Assembly (NCBI RefSeq): GCF_031453995.1
Contig: NZ_JAVDPZ010000011.1
Span: 1-64,000, forward strand
Direction: 5' to 3'
Source: Nitrobacter vulgaris
Lineage (GTDB): Bacteria > Pseudomonadota > Alphaproteobacteria > Rhizobiales > Xanthobacteraceae
DNA length: 64,000 bases
The position numbers and the translations under genes were made by a program. Position 1 is the first letter of the stretch; each line of letters starts with the position of its first letter. The notes beneath the pieces were generated by a model. It saw nothing but the letters and a program-made list of their open reading frames with translations, searched no databases and was not told where the DNA came from. Below are positions 17,883 to 26,651 of the stretch, piece after piece.

Positions 17883-19031
17883 ATGATTTCACGCGAACAA
17901 CGCACACCGCTCTCGGAATGGTGGTGGACCGTGGATCGGTTGCTGCTGGCGGGTATGGTGCTTCTGATGCTCACCGGTGTGGTGCTGTCGCTGGCGGCGA
18001 GCCCGTCGGTGGCGACCCGGATCGGCCTTGATCCATTTCACTTCTTTCATCGTCATGTGCTGTTTCTGCTGCCGTCGATCGTCGTGATGGTCGGCGTGTC
18101 GTTTCTGTCTCCGCGTCAGATCCGCCGCTCGGCGCTGATCGTGTTCGCGCTTAGCGTGGTGTTGATCGTCGCCACGCTCGGATTCGGTCCGGAGGTCAAG
18201 GGCGCGAAACGCTGGATCACGATCCTCGGTGTCAACATCCAGGCTTCGGAATCCGCGAAGCCCGCTTTCGTCGTGCTGGCGGCCTGGCTGTTTTCGGAAT
18301 CCGCGCGCAAGCCCGAGATGCCGGCGACTTCGATGGCGCTGACACTGCTGCTGGGACTCGTCACACTGCTGGTGATGGAGCCGGACTTCGGCCAGACCAT
18401 GCTGATCCTGATGGTATGGGGCGCGCTGTTCTTCATCGCAGGCATGCGCATCGTCTGGGTATTCGGTCTCGCAGGCGCGGCGATCGCCGGCTTGTTCGCC
18501 GCCTACATGATGGTGCCGCACGTCGCGCTCCGCATCCGGCGCTTCATGGATCCGGCCTCCGGCGATACCTTCCAGGTCGACACAGCGATGGACGCTTTCG
18601 CCCACGGTGGATGGTTCGGGCTCGGCCCCGGCGAGGGTATCGCCAAGCGGAGTCTTCCGGACAGTCACACCGATTTCGTGTTCGCGGTCGGCGCCGAGGA
18701 ATTCGGCATCATCATGTGCCTCGGACTGCTGGCGCTGTTCACCTTCATCGTCATGCGCACACTGTCGCGCGCTTATGCATCGGAGGATCTGTTCTCGCGT
18801 TTTGCCGCGTCCGGGCTCGCGATCATGTTCGGCGTGCAGGCCGCCATCAATATGGCGGTCAACCTGCATCTGATTCCGGCCAAAGGCATGACGCTGCCGT
18901 TCATTTCCTATGGCGGCTCGTCGATGATCTCGCTCGCCTACGGCGTCGGCTTGATGCTGGCGCTGACACGCGAACGGCCGCGCACGGAAATGGAATCAAT
19001 AAACGCCACTGCCGCCGCGAGTTATGCGTGA
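17883..19031 (+). CDS. ftsW: Septal peptidoglycan glycosyltransferase FtsW
   Basis: SEDS-family inner-membrane protein that polymerises lipid II at the septum with FtsI. About ten membrane spans in 382 residues. The conserved block 'TLPFISYGGSS' lies near residue 337, and the extracellular loop carries the usual Asp-rich segment. It starts 207 bases after murD, without a strong ribosome binding site. A short palindromic repeat follows before murG. Confidence 0.93.
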   Translation: MISREQRTPLSEWWWTVDRLLLAGMVLLMLTGVVLSLAASPSVATRIGLDPFHFFHRHVLFLLPSIVVMVGVSFLSPRQIRRSALIVFALSVVLIVATLGFGPEVKGAKRWITILGVNIQASESAKPAFVVLAAWLFSESARKPEMPATSMALTLLLGLVTLLVMEPDFGQTMLILMVWGALFFIAGMRIVWVFGLAGAAIAGLFAAYMMVPHVALRIRRFMDPASGDTFQVDTAMDAFAHGGWFGLGPGEGIAKRSLPDSHTDFVFAVGAEEFGIIMCLGLLALFTFIVMRTLSRAYASEDLFSRFAASGLAIMFGVQAAINMAVNLHLIPAKGMTLPFISYGGSSMISLAYGVGLMLALTRERPRTEMESINATAAASYA

Positions 19032-19053
19032 CCTGGTCCTGCTGAAGCAACTT

Positions 19054-19083
19054 CGTCATTGCTTCGCTACGCTCGCAATGACG
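19054..19083. repeat. Short palindromic intergenic repeat
   Basis: Nine-base arms CGTCATTGC and GCAATGACG flank a 12-base centre. It resembles the common 'CGTCATTGC...GCAATGACG' repeats of Bradyrhizobium relatives. It lies between ftsW and murG and accounts for a false N-terminal extension of murG. Confidence 0.6.
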
Positions 19084-19100
19084 TTCGGAACGCAAATCTC

Positions 19101-20213
19101 ATGACCACCACGCCTCTCATCCTGCTCGCCGCTGGCGGAACCGGGGGACACCTGTTTCCCGCCGAGGCGCTAGGCGTCGAGCTGATGAAGCGCGGCTTGC
19201 GCGTGCGGCTGGTGACGGATGCGCGTGCGCTGCGTTATAGTGGGCTGTTCTCGAAAGACATGACCGACGTGGTCCCGAGCGAGACGGTGCGCGGCCGCTC
19301 GCCGCTGGCGCTGGCGCGCACCGGCCTGATGCTCGCGATCGGGACTGTCGTCGCGCTCAACCTGATGCGTCGCCTGAAACCGGCCGCCGTTATCGGATTT
19401 GGCGGCTATCCGACCTTGCCGCCGCTGATCGCGGCGCAACTCAAGGGCATTCCGACGCTGATCCATGATTCCAACGCGGTCATGGGCCGCGCTAACAGCT
19501 TTCTGTCCAAGCGCGTCAGCGCCATCGCCACCTCGTTGCCGGGCGTGCTCGACAAGGAGCCGTCGCTGATCGGCAAGACCACGACGACCGGAACGCCGAT
19601 GCGGCCTGCGATTCTCGCTGCCGCCATGGTGCCGTTCGCCGCACCAGGCTCGAACGATCCTTTGCGCGTTCTTGTGGTTGGCGGTAGCCAGGGTGCGCGC
19701 GTCATGAGCGACATCGTGCCGGATACAATTGAGAGACTCGAACCGGCGCTACGGCAGCGATTGATATTGACCCAGCAGGTGCGCGACGAAGATGTGGCGC
19801 GGGTGCGCCTGGTCTATGACCGGCTGAAGATCGAAGCGGAGCTTGCGCCGTTCTTTGCCGACCTCCCGGCGCGGCTGGCGTCGAGTCATATCGTCGTATC
19901 ACGCTCGGGGGCGGGTACGGTGGCTGAACTCGGTGCGATTGGGCGCCCCTCCATTCTTGTACCGCTGCCCGGCGCGATCGATCAGGACCAGTTCGCCAAT
20001 GCCGGTGTGCTCGCTGATGCCGGGGGCGCGATTCGCATCGTGCAGTCCGACTTCACTCCAGACCGGCTCGCGGCGGAATTGTCCGCGCTCGCGGAGGAAC
20101 CGTCGCGACTCGCGGCCATGGCGGCGGCGGCGCGCAAGGTAGGCCGCCTCGACGCAGCCGAACGGCTGGCGGATCTGGTGATGAAGGTGGCGCGACTTGA
20201 TTCGCCGGCGTGA
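19101..20213 (+). CDS. murG: UDP-GlcNAc:lipid I N-acetylglucosaminyltransferase MurG
   Basis: Membrane-associated GT28 glycosyltransferase that converts lipid I to lipid II. The N-terminal 'GGTGGHLFPAEAL' loop (residues 10-22) and C-terminal 'SRSGAGTVAEL' are family signatures. Length 370. The start at 19101 is chosen because residues encoded further upstream (from 19059) derive from the palindromic repeat at 19054-19083 and are absent from the family. Confidence 0.95.
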   Translation: MTTTPLILLAAGGTGGHLFPAEALGVELMKRGLRVRLVTDARALRYSGLFSKDMTDVVPSETVRGRSPLALARTGLMLAIGTVVALNLMRRLKPAAVIGFGGYPTLPPLIAAQLKGIPTLIHDSNAVMGRANSFLSKRVSAIATSLPGVLDKEPSLIGKTTTTGTPMRPAILAAAMVPFAAPGSNDPLRVLVVGGSQGARVMSDIVPDTIERLEPALRQRLILTQQVRDEDVARVRLVYDRLKIEAELAPFFADLPARLASSHIVVSRSGAGTVAELGAIGRPSILVPLPGAIDQDQFANAGVLADAGGAIRIVQSDFTPDRLAAELSALAEEPSRLAAMAAAARKVGRLDAAERLADLVMKVARLDSPA

Positions 20214-20230
20214 CGGCTTGACATTTACCA

Positions 20231-20305
20231 TCATGCCCGGACTTGTTCCGTCCACCCGCGTTTTGCATGAATCGGTTCGAAAGCAAGACGTGGATACCCG
20301 TGATA
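20231..20305. repeat. Degenerate family A repeat pair
   Basis: Two decayed inverted halves (about 20231-20264 and 20285-20305) resemble the unit at 16074-16109 but with several changes. They lie between murG and murC. Confidence 0.45.
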
Positions 20306-20366
20306 AAGCCATGTGCCGGCGAGCGCCGGGTAAGCGGGCATCAGGACTTTTGCGAGAAGACGACCC

Positions 20367-21770
20367 ATGAGATTGCCGCGCGAAATCGGCCCTATCCACT
20401 TCATCGGCATCGGCGGCATCGGCATGAGTGGCATCGCCGAGGTACTGTGCAACCTTGGCTACACGGTGCAGGGTTCGGACGCTTCCGAAGGCGCTAATGT
20501 GGTGCGTCTCCGTGAGAAAGGCGTCAAGGTCACGGTCGGCCATAAGGCCGAGAACGTAAACGGCGCTGACGTGCTGGTCGTTTCGACCGCGATCAAGCGC
20601 GACAATCCCGAGCTGATGGCGGCGCGCGCGCAGCGCATTCCAGTCGTGCGCCGCGCCGAGATGCTCGCGGAACTCATGCGGCTGAAAAGCTGCGTCGCCA
20701 TCGCCGGCACTCACGGCAAGACGACGACGACATCAATGGTTGCGGCGCTGCTCGACGCAGGCGATTTCGATCCCACAGTCATCAACGGCGGCATCATCAA
20801 CGCCTACGGCACCAACGCGCGGCTGGGGGCCGGCGAGTGGATGGTGGTGGAGGCCGACGAGAGCGACGGTACCTTTTTGAAACTGCCGACCGACGTTGCT
20901 GTCGTCACCAACGTCGATCCCGAGCATCTTGATCACTTCAAGACCTTCGATGCCGTCCAGGATGCATTCCGCTCGTTCGTGGAGAACGTGCCGTTCTACG
21001 GCTTTGCGGTGATGTGCATCGATCATCCGGTCGTGCAGAGCATGGTCGGCAAAATCGAGGACCGCCGCATCATTACCTACGGCGAAAATCCGCAGGCAGA
21101 CGCGCGGCTGATCGATCTCGCACCGAACGGCGGCGGCTCGCATTTCAAGGTGGTGTTCCGCAATCGCAAGACCGATGCCGCCCACGAGATTTCCGATCTG
21201 GTGCTGCCGATGCCGGGCCGTCACAACGCGCTCAACGCCACAGCGGCAATCGCGGTGGCGCACGAACTCGGCATTCCCGACGCGACAATCCGCAGCGCCA
21301 TCGCAGGGTTCGGCGGCGTCAAGCGTCGCTTTACCAAGACCGGCGAGTGGAACGGCGTCACCATCATCGACGACTACGGTCATCATCCGGTCGAGATCGC
21401 AGCGGTGCTGAAGGCGGCGCGCGAGTCTACCGGCGGCAGGGTCATCGCCGTGGTGCAGCCGCATCGCTATACGCGGTTACAAGCGCTGTTTGAGGAATTC
21501 TGCACCTGCTTTAACGACGCCGACACGGTTGTCGTCGCGGACGTCTATCCGGCGGGCGAGGCACCGATCGCGGGCATCGACCGCGATCACTTCGTGCTCG
21601 GCCTGCGTGCCCACGGCCACCGCGAGGTGGTACCGCTGCAGGAGTCCGCGGCGCTCGCGGGTGTTATTGCAGGCCTCGCGAAGCAGGATGACTATGTCGT
21701 GTGCCTCGGCGCCGGCAACATCACGCAATGGGCTTATGCGCTACCCGGTGAACTCAAGGCGCTGGGATGA
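20367..21770 (+). CDS. murC: UDP-N-acetylmuramate:L-alanine ligase MurC
   Basis: First amino-acid ligase of the peptidoglycan pathway. N-terminal 'GIGGIGMSG' (about residues 13-21), ATP loop 'GTHGKTTTT' (about 115-123), and C-terminal 'DDYGHHP' are all present in 467 residues. It starts 153 bases after murG, across a degenerate repeat. Confidence 0.95.
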   Translation: MRLPREIGPIHFIGIGGIGMSGIAEVLCNLGYTVQGSDASEGANVVRLREKGVKVTVGHKAENVNGADVLVVSTAIKRDNPELMAARAQRIPVVRRAEMLAELMRLKSCVAIAGTHGKTTTTSMVAALLDAGDFDPTVINGGIINAYGTNARLGAGEWMVVEADESDGTFLKLPTDVAVVTNVDPEHLDHFKTFDAVQDAFRSFVENVPFYGFAVMCIDHPVVQSMVGKIEDRRIITYGENPQADARLIDLAPNGGGSHFKVVFRNRKTDAAHEISDLVLPMPGRHNALNATAAIAVAHELGIPDATIRSAIAGFGGVKRRFTKTGEWNGVTIIDDYGHHPVEIAAVLKAARESTGGRVIAVVQPHRYTRLQALFEEFCTCFNDADTVVVADVYPAGEAPIAGIDRDHFVLGLRAHGHREVVPLQESAALAGVIAGLAKQDDYVVCLGAGNITQWAYALPGELKALG

Positions 21771-21794
21771 TGCAACAGGCGCGAAGTTTATGTT

Positions 21795-21830
21795 CGTCAT
21801 GGCCGGGCTTGTCCCGGCCATCCACGTCTT
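21795..21830 (+). repeat. Palindromic intergenic repeat, family A, copy 3
   Basis: Identical over 36 bases to the copy at 16074-16109. It fills most of the 89-base gap between murC and murB. Confidence 0.8.
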
Positions 21831-21859
21831 TTGAGTCATAGCGTCGGGCGGTGGTTTCA

Positions 21860-22780
21860 ATGACCTTCCCCGACATCACGACAAAGCTGAAATCGCAAAT
21901 GCCGGAGTTGCGCGGGCGGCTGCTGGCGAATGAGTCGCTGGCGCCGCTGACATGGTTTCGCGTCGGCGGTCCGGCGCAGGTGCTGTTTACGCCTGCGGAC
22001 GAAAACGATCTTGCCTATTTCCTGCTCCATCTGCCGCAAGAGATCCCGGTCTACTGCATCGGCGTCGGCTCCAATATTGTGGTGCGCGACCGCGGCCTGC
22101 CGGGCGTGGTGATCCGCCTCTCTCCGCGCGGATTCGGCGACGTTACGACCGATGGCGACATCGTGCGCGCCGGCGCGGCCGCGCTCGACAAGCGCGTCGC
22201 GGAAGCTGCGGCTGCGGCGAACATTAGCGGGCTTGAATTCTATTTCGGCATTCCCGGCACCATCGGCGGCGCGCTGCGGATGAACGCGGGCGCCAACGGC
22301 AGCGAGACCAAAGATGTTCTCGTCGAGGCCCGCGCGGTCAGCCGTCGTGGCGAAAAGGTGACCTTCGACAATTCCGGCATGGCATTCGAATATCGCAACA
22401 GCGGAGTCGATCCCTCCGTTATCTTCACCGGCGCGATATTTCGTGGCCGTATCGCCGAGCCGGAAACGATCCGCGCGCGCATGAACGACGTGCAGGCTCA
22501 CCGCGAGACGGTGCAGCCGATCCGCGAAAAGACCGGTGGTTCGACGTTCAAGAATCCGCCGGGCCAGAGTGCCTGGAAATTGATCGATGCCGCCGGGATG
22601 CGTGGCCATCGCGTCGGCGGCGCGCAGGTATCGGACATGCACTGCAATTTTCTTATCAACACTGGAGAGGCCACGGCGCGCGACATCGAAACCTTGGGCG
22701 AATCCGTCCGCGAACGGGTAAAACAGCATTCCGGTATCGAACTGCAGTGGGAAATCAAGCGGATCGGGGTTGGAGCATGA
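21860..22780 (+). CDS. murB: UDP-N-acetylenolpyruvoylglucosamine reductase MurB
   Basis: Type I FAD- and NADPH-dependent reductase producing UDP-MurNAc. The FAD-binding segment 'GVGSNIVVRD' is near residue 65, 'GIPGTIGGALRMNAGA' near 130, and the catalytic Ser in 'GGSTFKNP' near 228. Length 306. The ATG at 21860 is preferred to the GTG at 21851. Its stop codon is formed inside the first bases of a repeat element (22775-22871). Confidence 0.95.
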   Translation: MTFPDITTKLKSQMPELRGRLLANESLAPLTWFRVGGPAQVLFTPADENDLAYFLLHLPQEIPVYCIGVGSNIVVRDRGLPGVVIRLSPRGFGDVTTDGDIVRAGAAALDKRVAEAAAAANISGLEFYFGIPGTIGGALRMNAGANGSETKDVLVEARAVSRRGEKVTFDNSGMAFEYRNSGVDPSVIFTGAIFRGRIAEPETIRARMNDVQAHRETVQPIREKTGGSTFKNPPGQSAWKLIDAAGMRGHRVGGAQVSDMHCNFLINTGEATARDIETLGESVRERVKQHSGIELQWEIKRIGVGA

Positions 22781-22871
22781 CCCCCGACAAAGGAAGCCTG
22801 GCTTTCGGATAAGATCATGCTCGATCATAAAGATAAGGCGAGCGGCTGATTCAACGCAGTTGATCAGACTC
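22775..22871 (+). repeat. Intergenic repeat, family B, copy 1
   Basis: A unit of about 97 bases containing the core GGATAAGATCATGCTCGA and ending TCAGACTC. Related copies are at 43598-43691 and, inverted, 49464-49562. It overlaps the murB stop codon and fills the murB-ddl gap. Confidence 0.65.
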
Positions 22872-22883
22872 TCGAGAAGGTCG

Positions 22884-23873
22884 ATGCGCATCACCATTTT
22901 GTTCGGCGGCAGCAACAAAGAGCGTCTCGTTTCGGTCGCGAGCGCGCAGGCGCTGCATCACGCTTTGCCGGAGGCCGATCTTTGGTTCTGGAACCATCGC
23001 GACGAAGTCATCGACGTGCGACCCGACGCGCTGAGAAATCATGCGCGGCCGTTCGAGGACGAGTTCGTCCCTGCCGGCGCCGGCACGCCGCTTGAACGGG
23101 CGCTGGATAGGGCGAAGGCCGAGGGCCGCCTTCTGGTGCTCGGCCTTCACGGAGGTCGCGCCGAAAATGGCGAACTGCAGGCGATGTGCGAACTCCGCCG
23201 CATTCCGTTTACGGGGTCAGGCTCGGCCGCCTCTCATCTTGCGTTCGACAAGGTTGCGGCCAAGCGGTTCGTGGCCCTGGCCGGTGTTAATACGCCGGCG
23301 CATGTCTTGCTTGAGAACATCGACCGTGCGTTCGTCGAACACGGCCGGCTGGTTGCTAAACCCGCATGTGACGGATCGAGCTATGGCCTGATCTTCATCA
23401 ATGCGCCGCAGGACCTCGTCACCGTTCGCGACGCAGCGAAGACAGAAGACTATGTGATCGAACCGTTCGTGTCCGGCATTGAGGCGACTTGCGGCGTGCT
23501 GGAGCATTCCGACGGTTCGGTCGTCGCGCTTCCACCGGTCGAGATCGTGCCGGCCGAGGGCGCGTTCGACTATGCCGCGAAATATCTGGCGAAGACGACG
23601 CAAGAGATCTGTCCGGGGCGTTTTTCGCCGGAGATAGCCACGCAGATTATGGATCATTCGCTGCGGGCGCATCTGGCGTTGTCCTGTCGCGGCTATTCCC
23701 GCACCGACTTCATCGTGACAGGCAAGGGGCCGGTCTATCTTGAGACCAATACCCTGCCGGGCATGACCGCGGCGTCGCTTTATCCGAAGGCGCTTCATGC
23801 ACACGGGGTCGGGTTTGCGGATTTCCTCCGTGATCAAATCGTGCTTGCCGAAAAGACAGTACGTCCGATTTGA
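22884..23873 (+). CDS. ddl: D-alanine:D-alanine ligase (divergent Ddl)
   Basis: ATP-grasp enzyme joining two D-alanines for MurF. The ATP-grasp blocks are recognisable: 'KPACDGSSYG' near residue 160, 'ETNTLPGMT' near 290, and 'IPFTGSGSAASHLAFDK'. The N-terminal block reads 'GGSNKERLVS', with Asn where most Ddl enzymes have Ser, and the usual 'GGEDG' loop reads 'RAENG'. Position between murB and ftsQ and the 329-residue length support Ddl. The start at 22884 was chosen because upstream codons come from the repeat. I believe similar sequences occur at this locus in relatives. Confidence 0.85.
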   Translation: MRITILFGGSNKERLVSVASAQALHHALPEADLWFWNHRDEVIDVRPDALRNHARPFEDEFVPAGAGTPLERALDRAKAEGRLLVLGLHGGRAENGELQAMCELRRIPFTGSGSAASHLAFDKVAAKRFVALAGVNTPAHVLLENIDRAFVEHGRLVAKPACDGSSYGLIFINAPQDLVTVRDAAKTEDYVIEPFVSGIEATCGVLEHSDGSVVALPPVEIVPAEGAFDYAAKYLAKTTQEICPGRFSPEIATQIMDHSLRAHLALSCRGYSRTDFIVTGKGPVYLETNTLPGMTAASLYPKALHAHGVGFADFLRDQIVLAEKTVRPI

Positions 23874-24236
23874 GGAGCCTGGCGCAGCGCGCTGAGGGAA
23901 CCGCGAAGGGTGCACGGCAATCCGACGGGCTGATCCCGAAAAGCCGCAAGGCATTCTTTTATCGCGCCAAAATGCGGCCTGTCCGCACCGCATTTACCTT
24001 TTGTTTACCAGGACGTCCCAAGGTTAACACTGGTGGCGCATGTGGCGTTTGGCTGCCGGGGCGCGAGCTGTCGCGGAATTTTCCGCTTCCGACCGCATCG
24101 AGGGAATAGCGGACCTGCCGGAGGTCGGCGCCCCGCCCGGTATCGCTAAAACGTTGGGCGCGCTCCAAAATTCATGTTTCTGCGTTCAGCACCGCGGTTC
24201 AGGCGGGGCGGGGCGAAACGGTGACGAGCTCGCGCA
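23874..24236. other. Gap upstream of ftsQ, possible promoter region
   Basis: A 363-base gap without a gene. It contains an AT-richer patch with TTTACC, TTTACC and TTAAC motifs at about 23993-24027 that resemble CtrA half-sites but are not in the standard TTAA, seven bases, TTAA spacing. A promoter for ftsQAZ is expected here but not proven. Confidence 0.3.
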
Positions 24237-25241
24237 ATGAATGGTGGAGGACACCTCGATCGGTCGTTGAGATTGCCGAGGTTCAAGTCTGGCCTGTTGA
24301 AGGAGGTCGGCCTGCTCGGGTTGGCCGCCAGCGGTGCCGCCATCTTGCTGCGCGAACAGATCGACAAGCTGAAGCGCACACGGGCGGAACGTCTGGATGC
24401 GCGTGCCAGGAATCCCAACCGCGCGATTGCCTTTATCGAGCGCCACGTTCCGCGCCGGCTTGGCGCGGTCATGACCGTTGTCGTCGTCGGTGGCAGCGCT
24501 GCATTCGGCGTGGTCGCGGGCGGCCATGTCGATGAAGCGATCGCGGCCTTGGACGACACGCGCAATGCACTCGCCAACGCCGCGGGCTTCGGGATCACAT
24601 CCGTTACCGTCAATGGCCGCACGCAATTGACGCAGGATGAGGTGTTGGCCGCAGGCGGCGTCAACGGCCGTTCATCCCTCCTGTTCCTCGATGCCGCCAG
24701 CGTGCGTGACAGCCTAAAGGCCAATCCGTGGATCGCGGATGCGACCGTATTAAAGCTTTATCCGGGCGCGCTTCAGATCGACATCACCGAGCGTCTTCCC
24801 TTTGCGCTTTGGCAGGAGAACGGCAAGCTCGCGGTGATCGCCGCCGACGGAATGGTGCTCACGCCATACGTCGCGCAGCGCTTCGCGTCGTTGCCGCTCG
24901 TGGTCGGCAAGGGGGCGGAAACCCGCGCCAAGGATTTTCTTGCGCTGGTTGCGAACTATCCGGTTGTGAATAGCCAACTCAAGGCCGCGATCTTCGTCGG
25001 CGAGCGGCGCTGGAATCTGCGTCTCAAGGACGGACTCGACATCCGGCTTCCGGAGAATGACGTCGGTCTCGCGCTCGCTTCGCTCGTAAAATATGACAGA
25101 GAAAACAAGTTGCTGTCGCGCGACATCACCGCAATCGACCTGCGGCTGCCCGATCGCCTGACCGTGCGGCTTTCGGAAGAGGCCGCGAAGGCGCGCGAAG
25201 AACAGACCAAGAAGTCCAGCAAAAAGGCCGGCAGCGCATGA
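24237..25241 (+). CDS. ftsQ: Cell division protein FtsQ
   Basis: Bitopic divisome scaffold linking cytoplasmic and periplasmic division proteins. A long basic cytoplasmic N-terminus (about residues 1-75) precedes one membrane helix (about 77-95), then a POTRA domain (about 115-185) and the FtsQ/DivIB domain. The C-terminus is Lys-rich. Length 334 is normal for this order. It overlaps ftsA by four bases. Confidence 0.93.
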   Translation: MNGGGHLDRSLRLPRFKSGLLKEVGLLGLAASGAAILLREQIDKLKRTRAERLDARARNPNRAIAFIERHVPRRLGAVMTVVVVGGSAAFGVVAGGHVDEAIAALDDTRNALANAAGFGITSVTVNGRTQLTQDEVLAAGGVNGRSSLLFLDAASVRDSLKANPWIADATVLKLYPGALQIDITERLPFALWQENGKLAVIAADGMVLTPYVAQRFASLPLVVGKGAETRAKDFLALVANYPVVNSQLKAAIFVGERRWNLRLKDGLDIRLPENDVGLALASLVKYDRENKLLSRDITAIDLRLPDRLTVRLSEEAAKAREEQTKKSSKKAGSA

Positions 25242-26560
25242 CGGTCCTCGATCGCGACCAGGCCCCGAAAACCCGGCCGATGCAGCGTAATCGCAGCGCG
25301 CTGGTGGCGTCGCTGGACATCGGCACCAGCAAGATCGCCTGCATGATCGCAAGGCTGCGGCCGAGCGCACCGAACGATGCGTTGCGCGGACGAACCCACG
25401 CAGTGGAGCTGATCGGCTACAGCCAGATTCAGTCGCGCGGCATGAAGGCCGGCGCGGTGACCGATCTCGCCCAATGCGAGCAGGCGGTTCGCCAAGCCGT
25501 TTCACTGGCCGAGCAAATGGCAAAGGTCCGGGTCGAATCCGTGTTGCTGTCGGTCTCGGCCGGACGGCTGCAAGGACAGTTGATTGAAGCGGCCTCCCAC
25601 ATTCAGGGTGGCGCGGTTACGCCGTCCGATGTCAGCCGGGTGACTTCGACCGGAATGCATCACGCCACGGCCCCGGGACGCACCGTGCTTCATGCGCTGC
25701 CGGTCGGCTATTCGCTCGACGGCGTAAAGGGTATCCGCGATCCTCGCGGCATGGTGGCACGCCGATTTGGCGTCGATATGAACGTCGTGACCTCGGAGGC
25801 GACCGTCGCGAAAAACCTGATGCTGGCGGTGGAGCGCTGCCATCTTACCGTCGAAGCCATGGCTGCCAGCCCTTATGTTGCCGGCTTGTCGGTATTGACC
25901 GACGACGAGGTCGATCTCGGCGCCGCGGTCGTGGAGATGGGCGCGGGAACCACCACTATCGCGATCTATTCGGCTGGGCGCTTTATTCATGCCAGCGGTT
26001 TTGCCATCGGCGGACATCACGTCACGATGGATCTCGCGCGCGGATTGGGTGCGTGCATTGCGGATGCCGAGCGAATCAAGACGTTATATGGCACGGTGCT
26101 AACGGGCGGCTCGGATGTCCGCGAACTGATGACGGTTCCGGCAGCCGGAGACAGTGACAGTGATGCGCCGCAGGTCGTGTCGCGTGCGACCATCGCCAAC
26201 ATCGTTCGTCAGCGTGTTGAGGAGATTTTTGAGATGGTCAGGGACCGGCTCGCGGATTCCCCATTTGCCGCCGAGCCGCGTGCGCGGGTTGTGTTGAGCG
26301 GCGGTGCGTCTCAGCTTACTGGCATTCCCGAACTCGCCCGACGCGTCCTCGGTCGCCCGGTTCGCATCGGCCGTCCGCTCGGCTTCGGCCGCCTGCCCAA
26401 TGAGGCCAAAGGCGCTTCGTTCGCCGTTCCGACCGGGCTGCTGGTGTATCCGCAATACGCGCATCTGGAACATGTTGAACCGCGGCGCACGCGGCAGGTC
26501 CGGACAGGGACAGACGGCTATTTCGGAAAGGTCGGACGATGGCTCCGGGAGGGCTTCTGA
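25238..26560 (+). CDS. ftsA: Cell division protein FtsA
   Basis: Actin-like ATPase that tethers FtsZ to the membrane. Phosphate-1 block 'SLDIGTSKIA' near residue 24, 'GAGTTTIAIY' near 230, and a C-terminal amphipathic helix around 'GKVGRWLREGF' for membrane binding. Length 440. The ATG overlaps the ftsQ stop by four bases, and ftsZ follows after 91 bases. Confidence 0.95.
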   Translation: MTVLDRDQAPKTRPMQRNRSALVASLDIGTSKIACMIARLRPSAPNDALRGRTHAVELIGYSQIQSRGMKAGAVTDLAQCEQAVRQAVSLAEQMAKVRVESVLLSVSAGRLQGQLIEAASHIQGGAVTPSDVSRVTSTGMHHATAPGRTVLHALPVGYSLDGVKGIRDPRGMVARRFGVDMNVVTSEATVAKNLMLAVERCHLTVEAMAASPYVAGLSVLTDDEVDLGAAVVEMGAGTTTIAIYSAGRFIHASGFAIGGHHVTMDLARGLGACIADAERIKTLYGTVLTGGSDVRELMTVPAAGDSDSDAPQVVSRATIANIVRQRVEEIFEMVRDRLADSPFAAEPRARVVLSGGASQLTGIPELARRVLGRPVRIGRPLGFGRLPNEAKGASFAVPTGLLVYPQYAHLEHVEPRRTRQVRTGTDGYFGKVGRWLREGF

Positions 26561-26651
26561 TGAATTTTCCGCCAATTTGCAGATTTCCATCAATTCCCGC
26601 GGTCGACGACCGCCGGCATAGCGACACCGCGCGTGTAATCGAGAGGCAACC

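Noticed and set aside
17889..18869. 326-codon frame antisense to ftsW
   Set aside because: Rich in His, Asp, Arg and Gln, as expected for the complement of a membrane protein gene; a shadow.
19059..19100. Upstream start of murG
   Set aside because: These codons derive from the palindromic repeat at 19054-19083 and are not part of the MurG family.
21857..22918. 353-codon frame antisense to murB
   Set aside because: Shadow of murB; no start signal or homology.
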